From positions 5,057,501 through 5,121,500 of the forward strand of contig NC_044019.1 in NCBI RefSeq assembly GCF_900496995.4: DNA of 64,000 nt, given 5' to 3'. The stretch's first letter is position 1. Each line of letters opens with the position of its first letter. The translations under genes and the position numbers were made by a program. This DNA is from Aquila chrysaetos chrysaetos. Taxonomy: Eukaryota; Chordata; Aves; Accipitriformes; Accipitridae. Below, piece after piece: positions 28,901-38,620 of this stretch. The notes below the pieces were generated by a model. It saw nothing but the letters and a program-made list of their open reading frames with translations, was not told where the DNA came from and did not search any database.

Positions 28901-31900
28901 TTTTTTGTCTCTTTCTTCTGCCAGCTACTTGGTTCCTTTCAAAATCTATTACTACCCAAAGGTGACTCGAGCCTGGTCCTGTCAGGCTTCAAGCACTGCT
29001 GAGGAGATACTGGAATCCCCCTGGGCTGAAGTTGGTGGGAGCTGAGGGCACTCGGTGTCTTGCACGATCTGGCCCTTAATCTACAAGGGGAAAGTCTGAA
29101 AATGCTAAACATCCCAAAAATGTGCCCACCTCTCTCCAGTTATGCAGCCTTATCTCGGTGAAACACTCACCGCTTGCAGCACCCTCTTGTGGTGTCTGGT
29201 ACTGCGGATTCCTCCCAGCTCCTTGCTGGGGCCTCTGCTGTGACCATCACCCGCCCCAGGTGAAATGTGCAGTAAATCTGATCCTCTTCAAGCAGGTGGG
29301 CAAAACCTTGCCAAGCCCAAGAAGCCATTGATACTTGAATGTTAAAGGCTACAAACTCCTAAAGCAAGAGCAGTTTTTGCTGGTGGAACTTCTTCCTTAG
29401 GAACCGAGGGGTGTTTGAGGAACCTGAGATTGCCTGCTGCAGGCATTTTCCGTGATATGACATGGTTTCTGTTTCTCCCTCTCTCCTCCATCACAAGAGC
29501 AGATAAAGTCTATGTAGACTCAAGGCTCTTGGGTATTTTTGGAAGTTTTGCTAGTTATTTTGTAGTTGCAGAGAAGTTTATATGGGGCTTAAGGAACAGA
29601 GTGCAGAGGGAGTAGAGCAGAACCTCATCCTGAAACAGGCAGGAGCTGCTGGCAGCAAGGTGTTCTTTGGCTGGGTCTGGCAGATGAATGGAAATGGGGA
29701 GAGCACATTGCTGCTTGCAGTTCTGCTGACTTTTGCCATTGAGTGAGACTTCCCAAATAGTTTTCTGATGTGCAAGGGAGCCGTTAACACAACTGGAGTC
29801 TGGGATGTCTCAGATTCCTTTGCAAACTAATGCTGTAAATATAGCCATAAAGTGCCCTACATACCTGCATTCCTTGGCTGAGTCAGTGCACTGATCTGGG
29901 TGAGCTCCATCTGCTGTCACTTGAGGGCTGGTGCTGTTTCTCTCTCTCCAAAGCAGCAGGATGCACAGACGTCTCCCAGCCTGCTTGTTTCTGGCTGCTC
30001 TCCCGTCTTACCTTTGCTGCAGGAAGGACAAACTAGAGGCTTGCAACCTGGTTATTTCTGGCACGGTGTTCTAATAGAAAAGCAGCAGACGTTGCTTGGT
30101 CCAAGGCTCTGAGTGCTTTGCCATGCTTATTCCACACTGGTGAAGGGTATCCGGAAAATGCCCAGTTAAACTTAGTGGCTTTTGTGGTTTTTATTTTCAG
30201 CTGAACTTTCTCAAGCAATGAACAGTGGTACAGGCTTGTCCAAGCCTTCCCCTCCTCTCCCGCCGAAGAGAGGTCTCCTGCCTAACACCACGTCAGAGGC
30301 AGCTATCACTTCCAAGCCCCCGAATGACAGGACAGTGACAGCTAACCGTCCCACACTGATACCGATGCACATGACCTCTGCTTACCCACCACCCTCGCCT
30401 TCGCCGCCGCTGCCCACGCACATACCCCCTGAACCTCCGCGCATGCCCTTGCCTGCTTCCACCCCTGTCTTGGACCCTCCGCGCTCCCTGGACCTACCCA
30501 AAGAGACTCCACCTCCTGAAGACTTCAGGTCCTTGGAAGTGTCAAAGAGGACAGCAGAGCAAGGGTTTAGCGAACCTCACGTGCTGCCTCGCCTGCCCCA
30601 GATCCCATTGCACATCCGTATCCAGCAGGCTCTGGCCAGTCCTCTGCCTGTCACCCCGCCTGCCGATGGGTCACACAGGGCTCACTCGCTGCTCTTCGAG
30701 AATGATGGCTTTGGAGAAGACAATGGCACCCTGGGCAGGACGAGGTCCCTGCCCGTCACCATCGAGATGCTGAAAGTGTGAGTACCTCCTGTACATGCGT
30801 GCAGTAAACACCTAGCAGTGGCATGGGTCACACTGGGCTCTGACGTGTTGGTGGTGTACTCCCTGCCTCTGCGAGGCTGTGGTGGTGAGGAGGGCTGTGG
30901 GCAGGGCTAGTTTCTTTGCTGGTTTTTGCAACAGCCTAGAAACCATTTTGCCTGTTGGCTGAATCTGTGTTTCAGCCTCTTAGGAGGGGGCACGTGCATC
31001 TTCCCCATGAAATTAACCCTGGTTCTGGGATTTTATTGCTCACAAAGGGAAGTGGGTTGCAGACTACAAGCACAGGCTGATGCCAGGAATCCAGGCCTGG
31101 CCTGTCTTTAATTGCACCAAGACAAAACAAGGTCCTGGATTTCTTCCATTTGTGCCCTTCCTTAGCCATTCATTTTGCAAAACAGAAGTGAGAAGAAGTC
31201 TGTCTTGTATTATAACAGAGTTGAACCTGCAAGTCCCAAAATAGGGGGCTGAGAGGGCTGTTTGGTTCTGCAAAGAACCTGCCTCTGGCATTTCCTCTGC
31301 CAGAGCTCCCTGTGCTTTGGAGAGAGGGGACGGTGCAGGATTGCATTTCTGGTTCCTGCACTACCCGTAGACCTGCCTTCTATGGGTTGAGGAGACCTAA
31401 CAAGGTGTTGATCTCAGGGGTATTCCCCAGCCCCTGTGGCATGTGTCGAGATGTAATAGTGTGCTTCTCGTTAGTCCAGACGATGAGGAAGAGGAAGAAG
31501 ATGACCAGGAAGAGGAGCAGAATTCAGGCCCTCGTGTGTATATTGGAGATGTGCCATCTGTCACCGTCATCCCAAAACTGGTACCCCAGGTCCTGCCAGA
31601 GGAGCAGGAAGGAGATGAAGGGATGAGCGACTCTGACTCGGAGGGGCCCATCCTGTACAGAGATGATGAGGATGAGGAAGAAGATGAAAGCCATAACAGT
31701 AAGGCTTTGACATTGCAGCTGGCTTTTTTTTCTCTGCTGAACTCATGGCTGGCTGTATTGAGATCTGGATCAAAGAGCTGGTTCACACAGTGCTTCAAAG
31801 CAGCTGGTTCTTGGTTTCATGATGTACCACATGTCCTCTTCCTCGCTTTTTCAAAGGCTCTACAGCCAAACCTGTATGCTCATCTGCTGAGATGCACCCC

Positions 31901-34900
31901 CTCCAGTTGCAGATGGCTCCTGCAACAGCTTGTGCTGTCTCACCCCTTCAGGTGGGATAGCATTAGGTGAGCATGTGGGCATCACGCAGGAATGCTGGCT
32001 GTTGCTGTAGTGACTAGCTCTGGCTAGCTCTGGAGCTGTAGTGCAGAGCTTGGAAAGCAAGCCCCAGGGGAGAGCACAACTGCCAGGGGCACGTGGCTCA
32101 TATCGCAGTGCTCAGGCACTGCAGTCTTCAGTCGCATCCCGTTGCTCTTCCTCCCCACAGGCACGCTGGCTAACAAAGTGAAGAGGAAAGACACGCTAGC
32201 TATAAAGCTGGGGAACACAACTGCACCGCAGGAGGAGAAGATTGTCTTTCCTCGGAAGAGCAAGGAGGAGTGGAATGAAATTCGGCACCAGATTGGGACA
32301 ACGCTGATCAGGTACGAAGAATGGAGGAGGGTCTTACGTTTGAGCCATTGGCACAGCGTGTGAGGGTGGGATTGGACAAAGCGCTTGCCTTGGCTAAGCA
32401 GCCTGTGCTGGATATGATGGGTGGTTGGGCACTGCTGCTGGGTCAGGGCTGGGAGGCTAAGTGTTGCTTTTCCTCCTCGGTTATAAAAGTTGGAAGTTCC
32501 TCCTGGAGTTGAGCAGTATCCCCTGACAGGCCCGTTTCCAGAGACTGAATGGACTGGGATGGGAAAATCTCAGGGACTACAGAAACGTTACTGCTGTAAA
32601 ATACAGATGGCGTATAAAGATGTGGATAGGTGCAGGCTGAGTGCAGGTGCATTAGGTGATGGATTAAGCTGGGGCTGCTGCTAGTCCAGGCTCTGCTATC
32701 TGCTTGAGCTTTCTGCAAAGTTGTCTGTGAGCTTTTGAGAGGCCGTGGCACTTTCCTAACCTCTGCCTGTGGGTGAACAGCTGTTGGAGTGGAGGAGAGT
32801 GCAAAACAGAGCAGCAGTGATCTCCCTCCATTAGTGAATGAGGGGTTTCAAAGAGGCTTTCCAGTGTACTGAAACCAAGCAGTTGTATTCTTCATTGCCT
32901 GCTGATGAATGACCAGATAAAACTTTACGCACTTGTCATGCTTTTCTTTAGGCGACTGAGTCAGAGACCGACAGCAGAAGAACTGGAGCAGAGGAACATA
33001 CTTCAACGTGAGTAATGCTTCTCTAGTGGTCCTAAGTAATAAAGTTTGCCTTTAACATCTTAGTCCAGGCATACCTGGAATCTGCTTGGAGTGTAGTGAT
33101 GGAGGACTGTGCTTTGGTTATATTGCTGTAGTAAAGCAGTTCCACTGTTTTTTCCCAGTACTTTGTTACCATCAGAAACCGGCTCTGGATAAAATCGGAC
33201 CTTAGCAGTGGTACCAAGCAATACAGTTCAAAGCATCATATTATAGAAAGGCTACTTGTCCCCTGCCTGACACCTCAGGGAAAAGTATGTGAACTGGTGA
33301 AGACTCTGATGTTACACAGCAAGGACTGTTAAAGGTGTTTTTGTTTGGGCTGGACTTTTATTTGTGGTCCAGACATTACAGCATTGTATTGCATGATCCA
33401 AAAAGCAGCAGTTCATGGCTCAGTCAATGGTGTTTCTCTTGGCCATACCTTGCTCTGCAAAAGTTTTAAATAAACATCTTGAGGAAAGGGAAATGTCAGT
33501 TCAGGAAGTTTCCATTTAAAATATTTATCTGTGCTGTTACTCTCTTTAAACTATTTGTATAATAGCTTTGGGGAGGAGCAATCTGCAAAGTGGAGTTGGA
33601 CTGCACTCTTTGCCTGTAATAAGTGCAGACATGCTACAGTGAGCTTTCAGATATGTGGATAATCTGATATAGCTCGATCCTCTCCTTTGTTCAGGTCCAG
33701 AAAGCACTTTTCAAAGCCTGTGATGCTTACAGGAAAAATTTTTTTTTTCCCTTGGCAGCGAAAAATGAAGCTGACCGTCAAGCTGAGAAGCGAGAGATCA
33801 AACGCAGGCTCACCAGAAAGGTACTGCTGGCCTCCGTGCTGTGATCGCCATCTGGCAGAGCTGTCGGGGATGGTGGTGGCTATGAGCATTTCGTAGGTAC
33901 CTTGCTGTGGGTGAAGTCACGGGGCTATTGTGTAAGTGTCCCCAGTGCCCTCTGACTGCAGTGACTTTGGAACGTGGACTCTCATCAACAGTGAGCCGTT
34001 GGCACTGCAGCCACATTTGTCAGTGATAGATCTGAGCTGGCATCAAGCATAACAAGCTAGATGAGAACTAAATTTGGCACCTGGCACTTGAAAGGTTTGC
34101 TGGTGCTGGCCTGGCTGCTTTAACACAGTACTTCAGTGGCCACGACTTTCGCACCAGGCTCCCTAAAACCTATTTCTAAAGTAACAGCAGTGTGGGAGAA
34201 GCTGAGCAGAGCAACAGCTGCTTTTAGCTATTATGTCCAAGTTACCTGTGGTTGTTACTCATGGCTGGGAAAAACTTCCTAAGGGCCTGTGGGTCTGAAA
34301 TGTGAGGGTTGCCATTGCTGAAGCCGGGAACGGGCTTGCTTGGTTTAGGGGTGTCACACAGGGCTCACCCTTGTAATGGCTGTTCCCAAACCCCTCAGTG
34401 TCTTCCTTCTCCTTGGCAATGTGGCCTTGGTTCTGCCCTAGCCTGGCCTTGTGATCCAAACAAGATTACACTGTCTGTAAGAGGGTTTGCCTAGTCCCTT
34501 GCAGGCTGCAAGCAGGACGTAGTAGTATCTGTGGTTCAGGCCCAATGAGGGAACTGGTTTTAGTTTTGCTTGGGATGCTTAGTCCTGGACTGCTTTGTGG
34601 ACAAGGCACAAACTAACTTTCTTTGTTCTTGCTGGTGTTCAGCTTAGCCAAAGGCCTACAGTGGCAGAGCTGCAGGCCAGGAAGATCCTGAGGTTTAACG
34701 AATATGTGGAAGTAACAGATGCTCAAGACTATGACCGGCGAGCAGATAAGCCATGGACGAAGCTAACACCGGCTGACAAGGTAGCAGGGAGTGTCCTGTC
34801 CCCAGGTGTAGGGAGGGGAGCTAGATCAGGGTGTCCCATGCAAAAGAGCATAAGCCGAGGAGATTTGCTCTGTTCCTTTTGCTTCACTTCCTCATCTTTC

Positions 34901-36122
34901 CCTCTGCCACCCCACCAGGCGCCACCAGTGTCCCTTCACCCATGTGTGCTGGACCCAGCCCTGCTTTCCTGCCCCCTCCGCGGTGACATGGAGCCTGAGT
35001 CGGCATGGTCTGCACACCAGCGTGGCCTCTGCCTCGCCTTCTGAGTGATAGAAGCAAGGTGCAGGGCGTTGGTCAGAGGAGCGCTGTTCCTTGCAGGCTG
35101 GGGCAGGACTAGGCAAGAAGCTGGCAGGGAAACCATCTGTTCTTGTCCTCCCTGGCCACCTGAGGGGACTGCCCAGCCCTCAGTGTGGAGGAGGTGGGGC
35201 AGATTAAACTCAGCCTAGTGTGAACAGACTGTGAAACCTGGGGTGGCTGCTGCAATCAGACCTCCTTTTACCTCCTCACCACTGAAAGGTGGTACAGATC
35301 AGCCCCGAGCAGGTCTGTTGGAGGCACAGCACCTTCTTGCCATGTCTGAGCTCACTTGAGATGGGAGAGATGATAAATATATGTATGCCTTAGCAGGAGA
35401 TAAAAAAGATCTCTCCCTCTTTGTGTAGGCTGCCATCCGGAAGGAGCTGAATGAGTTTAAGAGCTGTGAAATGGAAGTCCATGAGGACAGCAAGCAGTTC
35501 ACGAGGTGAGTGAGAACATGTTACTCGCTTAGAGTTTCAGTCTTGTTGGGAGAGCTGTGCTGCAGGGGTACTGTTGAGAGGCAAAGCATTAGAAAAATGA
35601 CGTGTATGCAGTTGGAGATTTAGTGTCCCTTTTTGCCTTGGTGGTGTAGGGTGACTGGAGGAGTAGCAGACATAAAGTGGGTTGTTCTTCCTTAAATAGG
35701 GGCTTTGATCCTGCAAATTCAAAAGTGACCAGTGGCTGGTTTGAGGTATCTGAAACTAGTGTGACCTTGCAGCTGGAGTGTGCTTTTCTGGGGCTAGACA
35801 CATGCAGCAGAAGCCACAGCCACAAAACACCTTGGTAGTTAGCTCAGATATTATCTATGAAGTAACCTGTGGATCATGGCCCAGGTGATTCTTTCCCCCT
35901 CCAACAGTTGCTCTGTGTGGCTAAGATGAGTGCAGAGCACAAGAGCTTTCTAAGGCAGAGGTGAAATTGTTTGATGTTAACAGCTTCAATGAGGGCTGAG
36001 AGTTCAGAGATAATTCAGTTTACTCTTTTTGGCTATCTGTAGTGCCTCGGTAACCATTTAACCTGAGTTTCAAGGATGACACTCGGATTTTTCATTTGGC
36101 TTTTAGGTACCATCGACCATAG
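13873..36122 (+). CDS. PHACTR4: PHACTR4, phosphatase and actin regulator 4 (13 coding exons)
   Basis: Coding exons: 13873-13918, 22309-22485, 22930-23010, 26176-26340, 26471-26830, 30201-30777, 31475-31698, 32161-32311, 32952-33007, 33759-33820, 34643-34780, 35429-35505, 36107-36122. They total 2130 nt (709 aa plus stop), keep one frame through every junction, and all introns are GT-AG; human PHACTR4 is about 702 aa. The product binds G-actin through RPEL motifs and protein phosphatase 1 through its C-terminus, acting at the cytoskeleton in lamellipodia and in neural tube and enteric neural crest cells (family knowledge). Visible: a basic [10 protein letters not shown] block near residue 50, an N-terminal RPEL in about residues 75-102, a proline-rich middle (about 160-460), an acidic stretch (about 470-540), two intact C-terminal RPELs (about 590-650), and the PP1-binding tail ending FTRYHRP. 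The LSQRPT and [18 protein letters not shown] signatures identify the family; the middle region favours PHACTR4 over PHACTR1-3. The first exon is the least certain part. Confidence 0.95.
13919..22308 (+). other. PHACTR4: PHACTR4 first coding intron
   Basis: An 8.4 kb GT-AG intron with no other exon recognised. It contains a dense AT-rich candidate regulatory block (18660-18800), an A-rich low-complexity tract (20281-20347) and a T-run (about 21681-21700). Confidence 0.7.
20281..20347. repeat. A-rich low-complexity tract (CAAA/CCAAA)
   Basis: About 65 bases of A with interspersed C (repeated CAAA units), on the PHACTR4 intron. Similar tracts recur at 27328. Probably simple-sequence drift or a decayed poly(A) tail. 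Confidence 0.8.
22309..22485 (+). CDS. PHACTR4: PHACTR4 coding exon 2 (basic block)
   Basis: The acceptor TTCTGTGCAG precedes 22309 and the donor GTAGAG follows 22485; phase is 1 at both ends. It encodes [19 protein letters not shown] and [20 protein letters not shown], the conserved basic segment before the first RPEL of all PHACTR proteins, which acts as an actin-regulated nuclear import/membrane region in family members. Confidence 0.95.
22930..23010 (+). CDS. PHACTR4: PHACTR4 coding exon 3 (N-terminal RPEL)
   Basis: This 81 bp exon sits between ATATCAG and GTGAGTCT, phase 1-1. It encodes [19 protein letters not shown] and the following LLEDPEQ. This is the first actin-binding RPEL repeat; the motif reads RKPREEL, the form usual for the N-terminal repeat of this family. 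Confidence 0.95.
23011..26175 (+). other. PHACTR4: PHACTR4 intron 3
   Basis: A 3.2 kb GT-AG intron; no additional exon, RNA gene or repeat was recognised. Confidence 0.8.
26176..26340 (+). CDS. PHACTR4: PHACTR4 coding exon 4
   Basis: The acceptor CCCCTTGCAG precedes it and GTAAGAAA follows it; phase 1-1. It encodes a linker containing [10 protein letters not shown] and [16 protein letters not shown], matching the KNGHTTPIG and SLRKA segments of human PHACTR4. No folded domain is expected. Confidence 0.93.
26471..26830 (+). CDS. PHACTR4: PHACTR4 coding exon 5 (Pro/Thr-rich)
   Basis: The exon lies between CTTTGCAG and GTAAGTGC, phase 1-1, 120 codons. It encodes a Pro/Ala/Thr-rich linker with [24 protein letters not shown] and [17 protein letters not shown], all recognisable in human PHACTR4. 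The PPPKP runs are SH3- or EVH1-type ligand candidates. Confidence 0.95.
26831..30200 (+). other. PHACTR4: PHACTR4 intron 5
   Basis: A 3.4 kb GT-AG intron with an A/C-rich low-complexity tract (27328-27374). Nothing else recognised. The remaining PHACTR4 introns (0.1-0.8 kb) likewise show nothing beyond splice signals. Confidence 0.8.
27328..27374. repeat. A/C-rich low-complexity tract
   Basis: Repeated CCAAAC/ACCAAA units over about 45 bases within PHACTR4 intron 5; same character as the tract at 20281. Confidence 0.75.
30201..30777 (+). CDS. PHACTR4: PHACTR4 coding exon 6 (largest, proline-rich)
   Basis: The acceptor TTATTTTCAG precedes it; the donor GTGAGTAC follows 30777, leaving GT for a split Val. 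It encodes [39 protein letters not shown] and [16 protein letters not shown], ending in [10 protein letters not shown] and [15 protein letters not shown]. The last block is strongly conserved in human PHACTR4, including the RTRSLP serine. Confidence 0.96.
31475..31698 (+). CDS. PHACTR4: PHACTR4 coding exon 7 (acidic)
   Basis: The acceptor CTCGTTAG precedes 31475; the donor GTAAGGCT follows 31698. It encodes [23 protein letters not shown] and the [20 protein letters not shown] acidic tail. The Glu/Asp runs come from GAA/GAG/GAT-rich DNA and look like casein-kinase-2-type serine sites. Confidence 0.95.
32161..32311 (+). CDS. PHACTR4: PHACTR4 coding exon 8 (degenerate RPEL and start of next)
   Basis: The acceptor CTCCCCACAG precedes it and GTACGAAG follows. 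It encodes [17 protein letters not shown], then a stretch where other PHACTR proteins carry an RPxxxEL repeat but this one reads [11 protein letters not shown], then [16 protein letters not shown] leading into the next repeat. Confidence 0.95.
32952..33007 (+). CDS. PHACTR4: PHACTR4 coding exon 9 (RPEL)
   Basis: This 56 bp exon between TTTCTTTAG and GTGAGTAA encodes [18 protein letters not shown], an intact actin-binding RPEL core (RPTAEEL). Confidence 0.95.
33759..33820 (+). CDS. PHACTR4: PHACTR4 coding exon 10
   Basis: This 62 bp exon between CCTTGGCAG and GTACTGCT encodes [21 protein letters not shown], the helical basic linker between the two last RPEL repeats. Confidence 0.95.
34643..34780 (+). 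CDS. PHACTR4: PHACTR4 coding exon 11 (last RPEL, PP1-region start)
   Basis: The acceptor TGGTGTTCAG precedes it and GTAGCAGG follows; phase 0-0, 46 codons. It encodes [16 protein letters not shown], then [17 protein letters not shown] and [13 protein letters not shown], almost identical to human. The [10 protein letters not shown] segment begins the PP1-binding C-terminal region. Confidence 0.96.
35429..35505 (+). CDS. PHACTR4: PHACTR4 coding exon 12 (PP1-binding)
   Basis: The acceptor TTTGTGTAG precedes it and GTGAGTGA follows. It encodes [18 protein letters not shown] and EDSKQFT(R), the conserved PP1-binding tail. Human has SSEMEVHEES here; the Cys is a small local change. Confidence 0.95.
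36107..36122 (+). CDS. PHACTR4: PHACTR4 terminal coding exon 13
   Basis: The acceptor GGCTTTTAG precedes 36107. The exon completes Arg and adds YHRP and TAG (36120-36122). YHRP is the invariant end of PHACTR proteins and contributes to the PP1 interface. Confidence 0.95.
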
Positions 36123-37630
36123 TCTTCCAAGAAGGGAGCAAGAGACCCGAGAGGACTGCAAGTTCTCTGCGTCCCTCTCTTAGGCAATACAGTGAGGGTG
36201 GAACCTTGGCTCTTGCAAGATTTGCCTTCAAAACATATCCAGAAAAGGGCTTTCGGCCAGGGAAAGGGGAATCCTGTCTGAATGTAGCATTTCACTGGAA
36301 CAAACACGTCTCGTGTGCCATCAGGCTGGAACTGAACACTATACCTCGCGCGGCTCAGCAATACGCCTCTGCTCCGGCGCCAGCATCTCTGCCAGGAGAC
36401 CATGCACATGTGAATGAACGGTTCATTTCCCCGCTCCCTTTCTCAGCCCGGACAGGCCCAGTTCTCAGCTGTACATACTCCTTTTGGGAGTGCAGCTCCT
36501 TCGTTTCCTCCTCCTTACCAAGAGGAGGGGAAAAAAAAAGGCAGCTCTAGTGTTGGAAAGCTGAGGAATGGAGAGTGGATGTGCTAGGAAGCATGTGTGT
36601 ATATTAGCTGTGTACAGAGAACCCTGCGCAGATGCTGACCTGGCAGACAACTGACATGTGACTCGTAATTTTTTGGTTTTGCTTGCGTCTCTGTCATGTC
36701 TTTAATGTTCTGAATCACTACTGACCAACAGTTTGTTGTCCTGGAAGGGAATTGTATAGATATTAACATATGCTGCATCTTTTTGTAAAAAAAAAAAAAA
36801 AAAAAAAAAAAGAAAAGAAAAACAAAAAACACAAATGTATAAAACATTCCCTCCCCACTCTCTCACACTTGCTGCGAAGTTAACAGATCCCGTCTTGAGG
36901 TATCTAGGCTTGTTTAACAAATTACAGAACCAGGAAATGACTGTTGCCTTTTTAAAACTTTTTAATTTGGGGAAGCTGTGAGAGTAGTCAATTCTTTTTA
37001 TTGTGGCTTCCTCACAAATGTTTTTTACTCTCCCAAATCAGGGTGAAACTTGCCTTTTCTCATTTTTACAGCTAAACCTACTGGAAACTTGATAATTTCA
37101 CTGTGTGGGTGGAAGGGAGGGGAAGAAGAGGTTTAAAAAGTGACCTTAAAAAGATATTCTTTCTCTTCTGAGAGTGATCTTATATTGGTTCTTCCTAAAT
37201 GTGGTGTTTTTTTAAAAAAAATCTGGTTCTCGGCCACTGCTGTATCATGCACAAAACCCAACCCATGTGTGAGATGCCACTGAACGTGAAGAAGGGAGTA
37301 TCGCAGGATGAGGAGGGCATGGGAACAGAGAGAAGGACTTGCCTTGTTCACAAACCTGTCTCCTTCGTTGCTCGGGGTGGGCCTCGCTGTGCCGCCGGTC
37401 CCTCCGTGCTGTGCCAACACCGGGGCCGGGGCCCGGGCCCGGCACCCCGGGGCTGCCGTCACCCCACGGCCATGGCCCGCCCCGGCCCTGCCTGTGGGAG
37501 ATGGCGGAGGGCTTCTTCCCTCACAGCTTCCCCCTGTACAGTACGCCTGTAGACTAAATCGTTGCGTTGTATATCAGTCTCCTCATCAACAGATTTTAAT
37601 TATTGAATAAAAGTATTTTAGGATTTTTTT
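36123..37630 (+). other. PHACTR4: PHACTR4 3' untranslated region
   Basis: About 1.5 kb without a conserved coding frame, from the TAG to just past the poly(A) signal at 37606. It includes a genomic A-run (36787-36812 and A-rich to about 36832) and an unusually GC-rich patch at 37370-37510. The A-run could prime oligo-dT internally, so cDNA ends at about 36790 should be distrusted. Confidence 0.8.
37606..37611 (+). terminator. PHACTR4: poly(A) signal AATAAA of PHACTR4
   Basis: AATAAA followed within 20 bases by a T-run and then the GT-rich element TTTTGTGGTTGTGTTTT, the usual downstream cleavage context. Confidence 0.85.
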
Positions 37631-37841
37631 TTTTTTAAACTGCTTTTGTGGTTGTGTTTTAAACGCCTGGGTCAGGGGCAGAAGGGTTTGAGGGGGGGTT
37701 GCTCAGACTCTGCCCCTCGCCAGCGGAGGATGGCGGTGCGTGGCTCCAGCCGCGGCTCGGTACCTCACGGCAGGGCCAGGAGCTGGCGCGGGGCCGCCAT
37801 GGCCGCCCCTCACCGCCGGCCGCCTTTCCCGCCTTCCCACC

Positions 37842-37925
37842 GCGCATGCGCCAACCGCCGCCTCCCCGCCCACTGTCCCGCCTCCCCGCCCAGTGTCCCA
37901 CCCCCCCGCACGCTGCGCATGCGCC
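37842..37925. promoter_or_regulatory. Two NRF1-type palindromes in the SNHG3 promoter
   Basis: GCGCATGCG at 37842-37850 and TGCGCATGCGCC at 37914-37925, matching the NRF1 consensus core GCGCATGCGC. A GC box cluster (CCCCGCCCCCGCCC, about 37932-37945) follows. These are typical of constitutively active growth-related promoters. Confidence 0.7.
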
Positions 37926-37949
37926 TCCTAGCCCCGCCCCCGCCCGCTC

Positions 37950-37957
37950 TATAAATT
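37950..37957 (+). promoter_or_regulatory. SNHG3: TATA box of SNHG3
   Basis: TATAAATT about 30 bases before a pyrimidine start CCTCTTTCTC at 37979. The spacing and the oligopyrimidine start match 5'TOP promoters used by snoRNA host genes and ribosomal protein genes. Confidence 0.7.
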
Positions 37958-38414
37958 CCGCGACGCGGAAGCCTCCGGCCTCTTTCTCGGCGAGGAGCGG
38001 TGGCGGGTGGAGGTGGGTCCGGCTCCGGCGGTGGGACCGCGGCCTTCCCCTTCTCTCCCGTTTCCCGCGCTGTGGTGCGGGGTCCTTGTGGCCGTGAAGG
38101 CCCACGCTGCCTGCGGCCAGCTGTAGGGACGCCGCGTCCCTGTTTCTGTGCTAATAAGAGGCCGCGAGTGGCTTTCGCTGGGTGCTCGGCGCTGCTGAGG
38201 GGGCACCCTGGGGCCGCACTGTCCTCAGCCGCTCCTCACCGTCTCCTTCTCTTTCTTAAGGCTGTACTGACGCCCGCCGCGGCCCGGTCTCGTCCAGCTC
38301 GCTCCCGACGTGAGTATCCGCCGTGGGGTCGCGTCTGAGCTTCGGGGAGCAAGGGAAAGCGGGGACGCGTGTGGATTTGGGGGTGAAGGTGGCCGTAGTG
38401 CTTTAAAACGCCAA

Positions 38415-38620
38415 TCCAACGTGGATATCCGGAGAAGTCGCTCTCTCTCGGCTCTGTCCGTGTGGCGCATGGGAGCGTAGGCCTTCGGGCCTGTGACGTA
38501 CAGTCCCTTTCCACGACGTTGGAGAACAAGCCGGGCCTCGAGTCTGCAGCCTGCATATTCCTACTGCTTCTCTGAGCCCTCGGGCGATGACAGAGGAGAT
38601 AAACCATGCAGGAAACAGCT
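38415..38620 (+). ncRNA. SNORA73: U17 / SNORA73 H/ACA small nucleolar RNA
   Basis: About 206 nt, recognised by close similarity to human U17 (SNORA73A/B) along its whole length. The 5' end TCCAACGTGG pairs with CCACGACGTTGGA at 38511-38523 to close the first hairpin; an H box AGAACA is at 38523-38528; the second domain holds the conserved CTGCATATTCCTAC and AAACCATGCAGGAAACA; the ACA box is at 38615-38617, three bases before the end. U17 (E1) is needed for 18S rRNA 5' processing rather than pseudouridylation (established). It lies in the SNHG3 intron 38310-38762 and would be released by splicing and trimming. No disabling change was seen. Confidence 0.96.

Noticed and set aside
36787-36832. 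A-run with AAGAAAAG as a possible retrocopy tail
   Set aside because: It lies inside the PHACTR4 3'UTR with no adjacent foreign sequence or target duplication; a simple genomic A-run is enough.
37646-38338. Several 80-150 codon frames at the SNHG3 promoter
   Set aside because: They cross the TATA box, GC boxes and splice sites of SNHG3 and look like GC-island noise.
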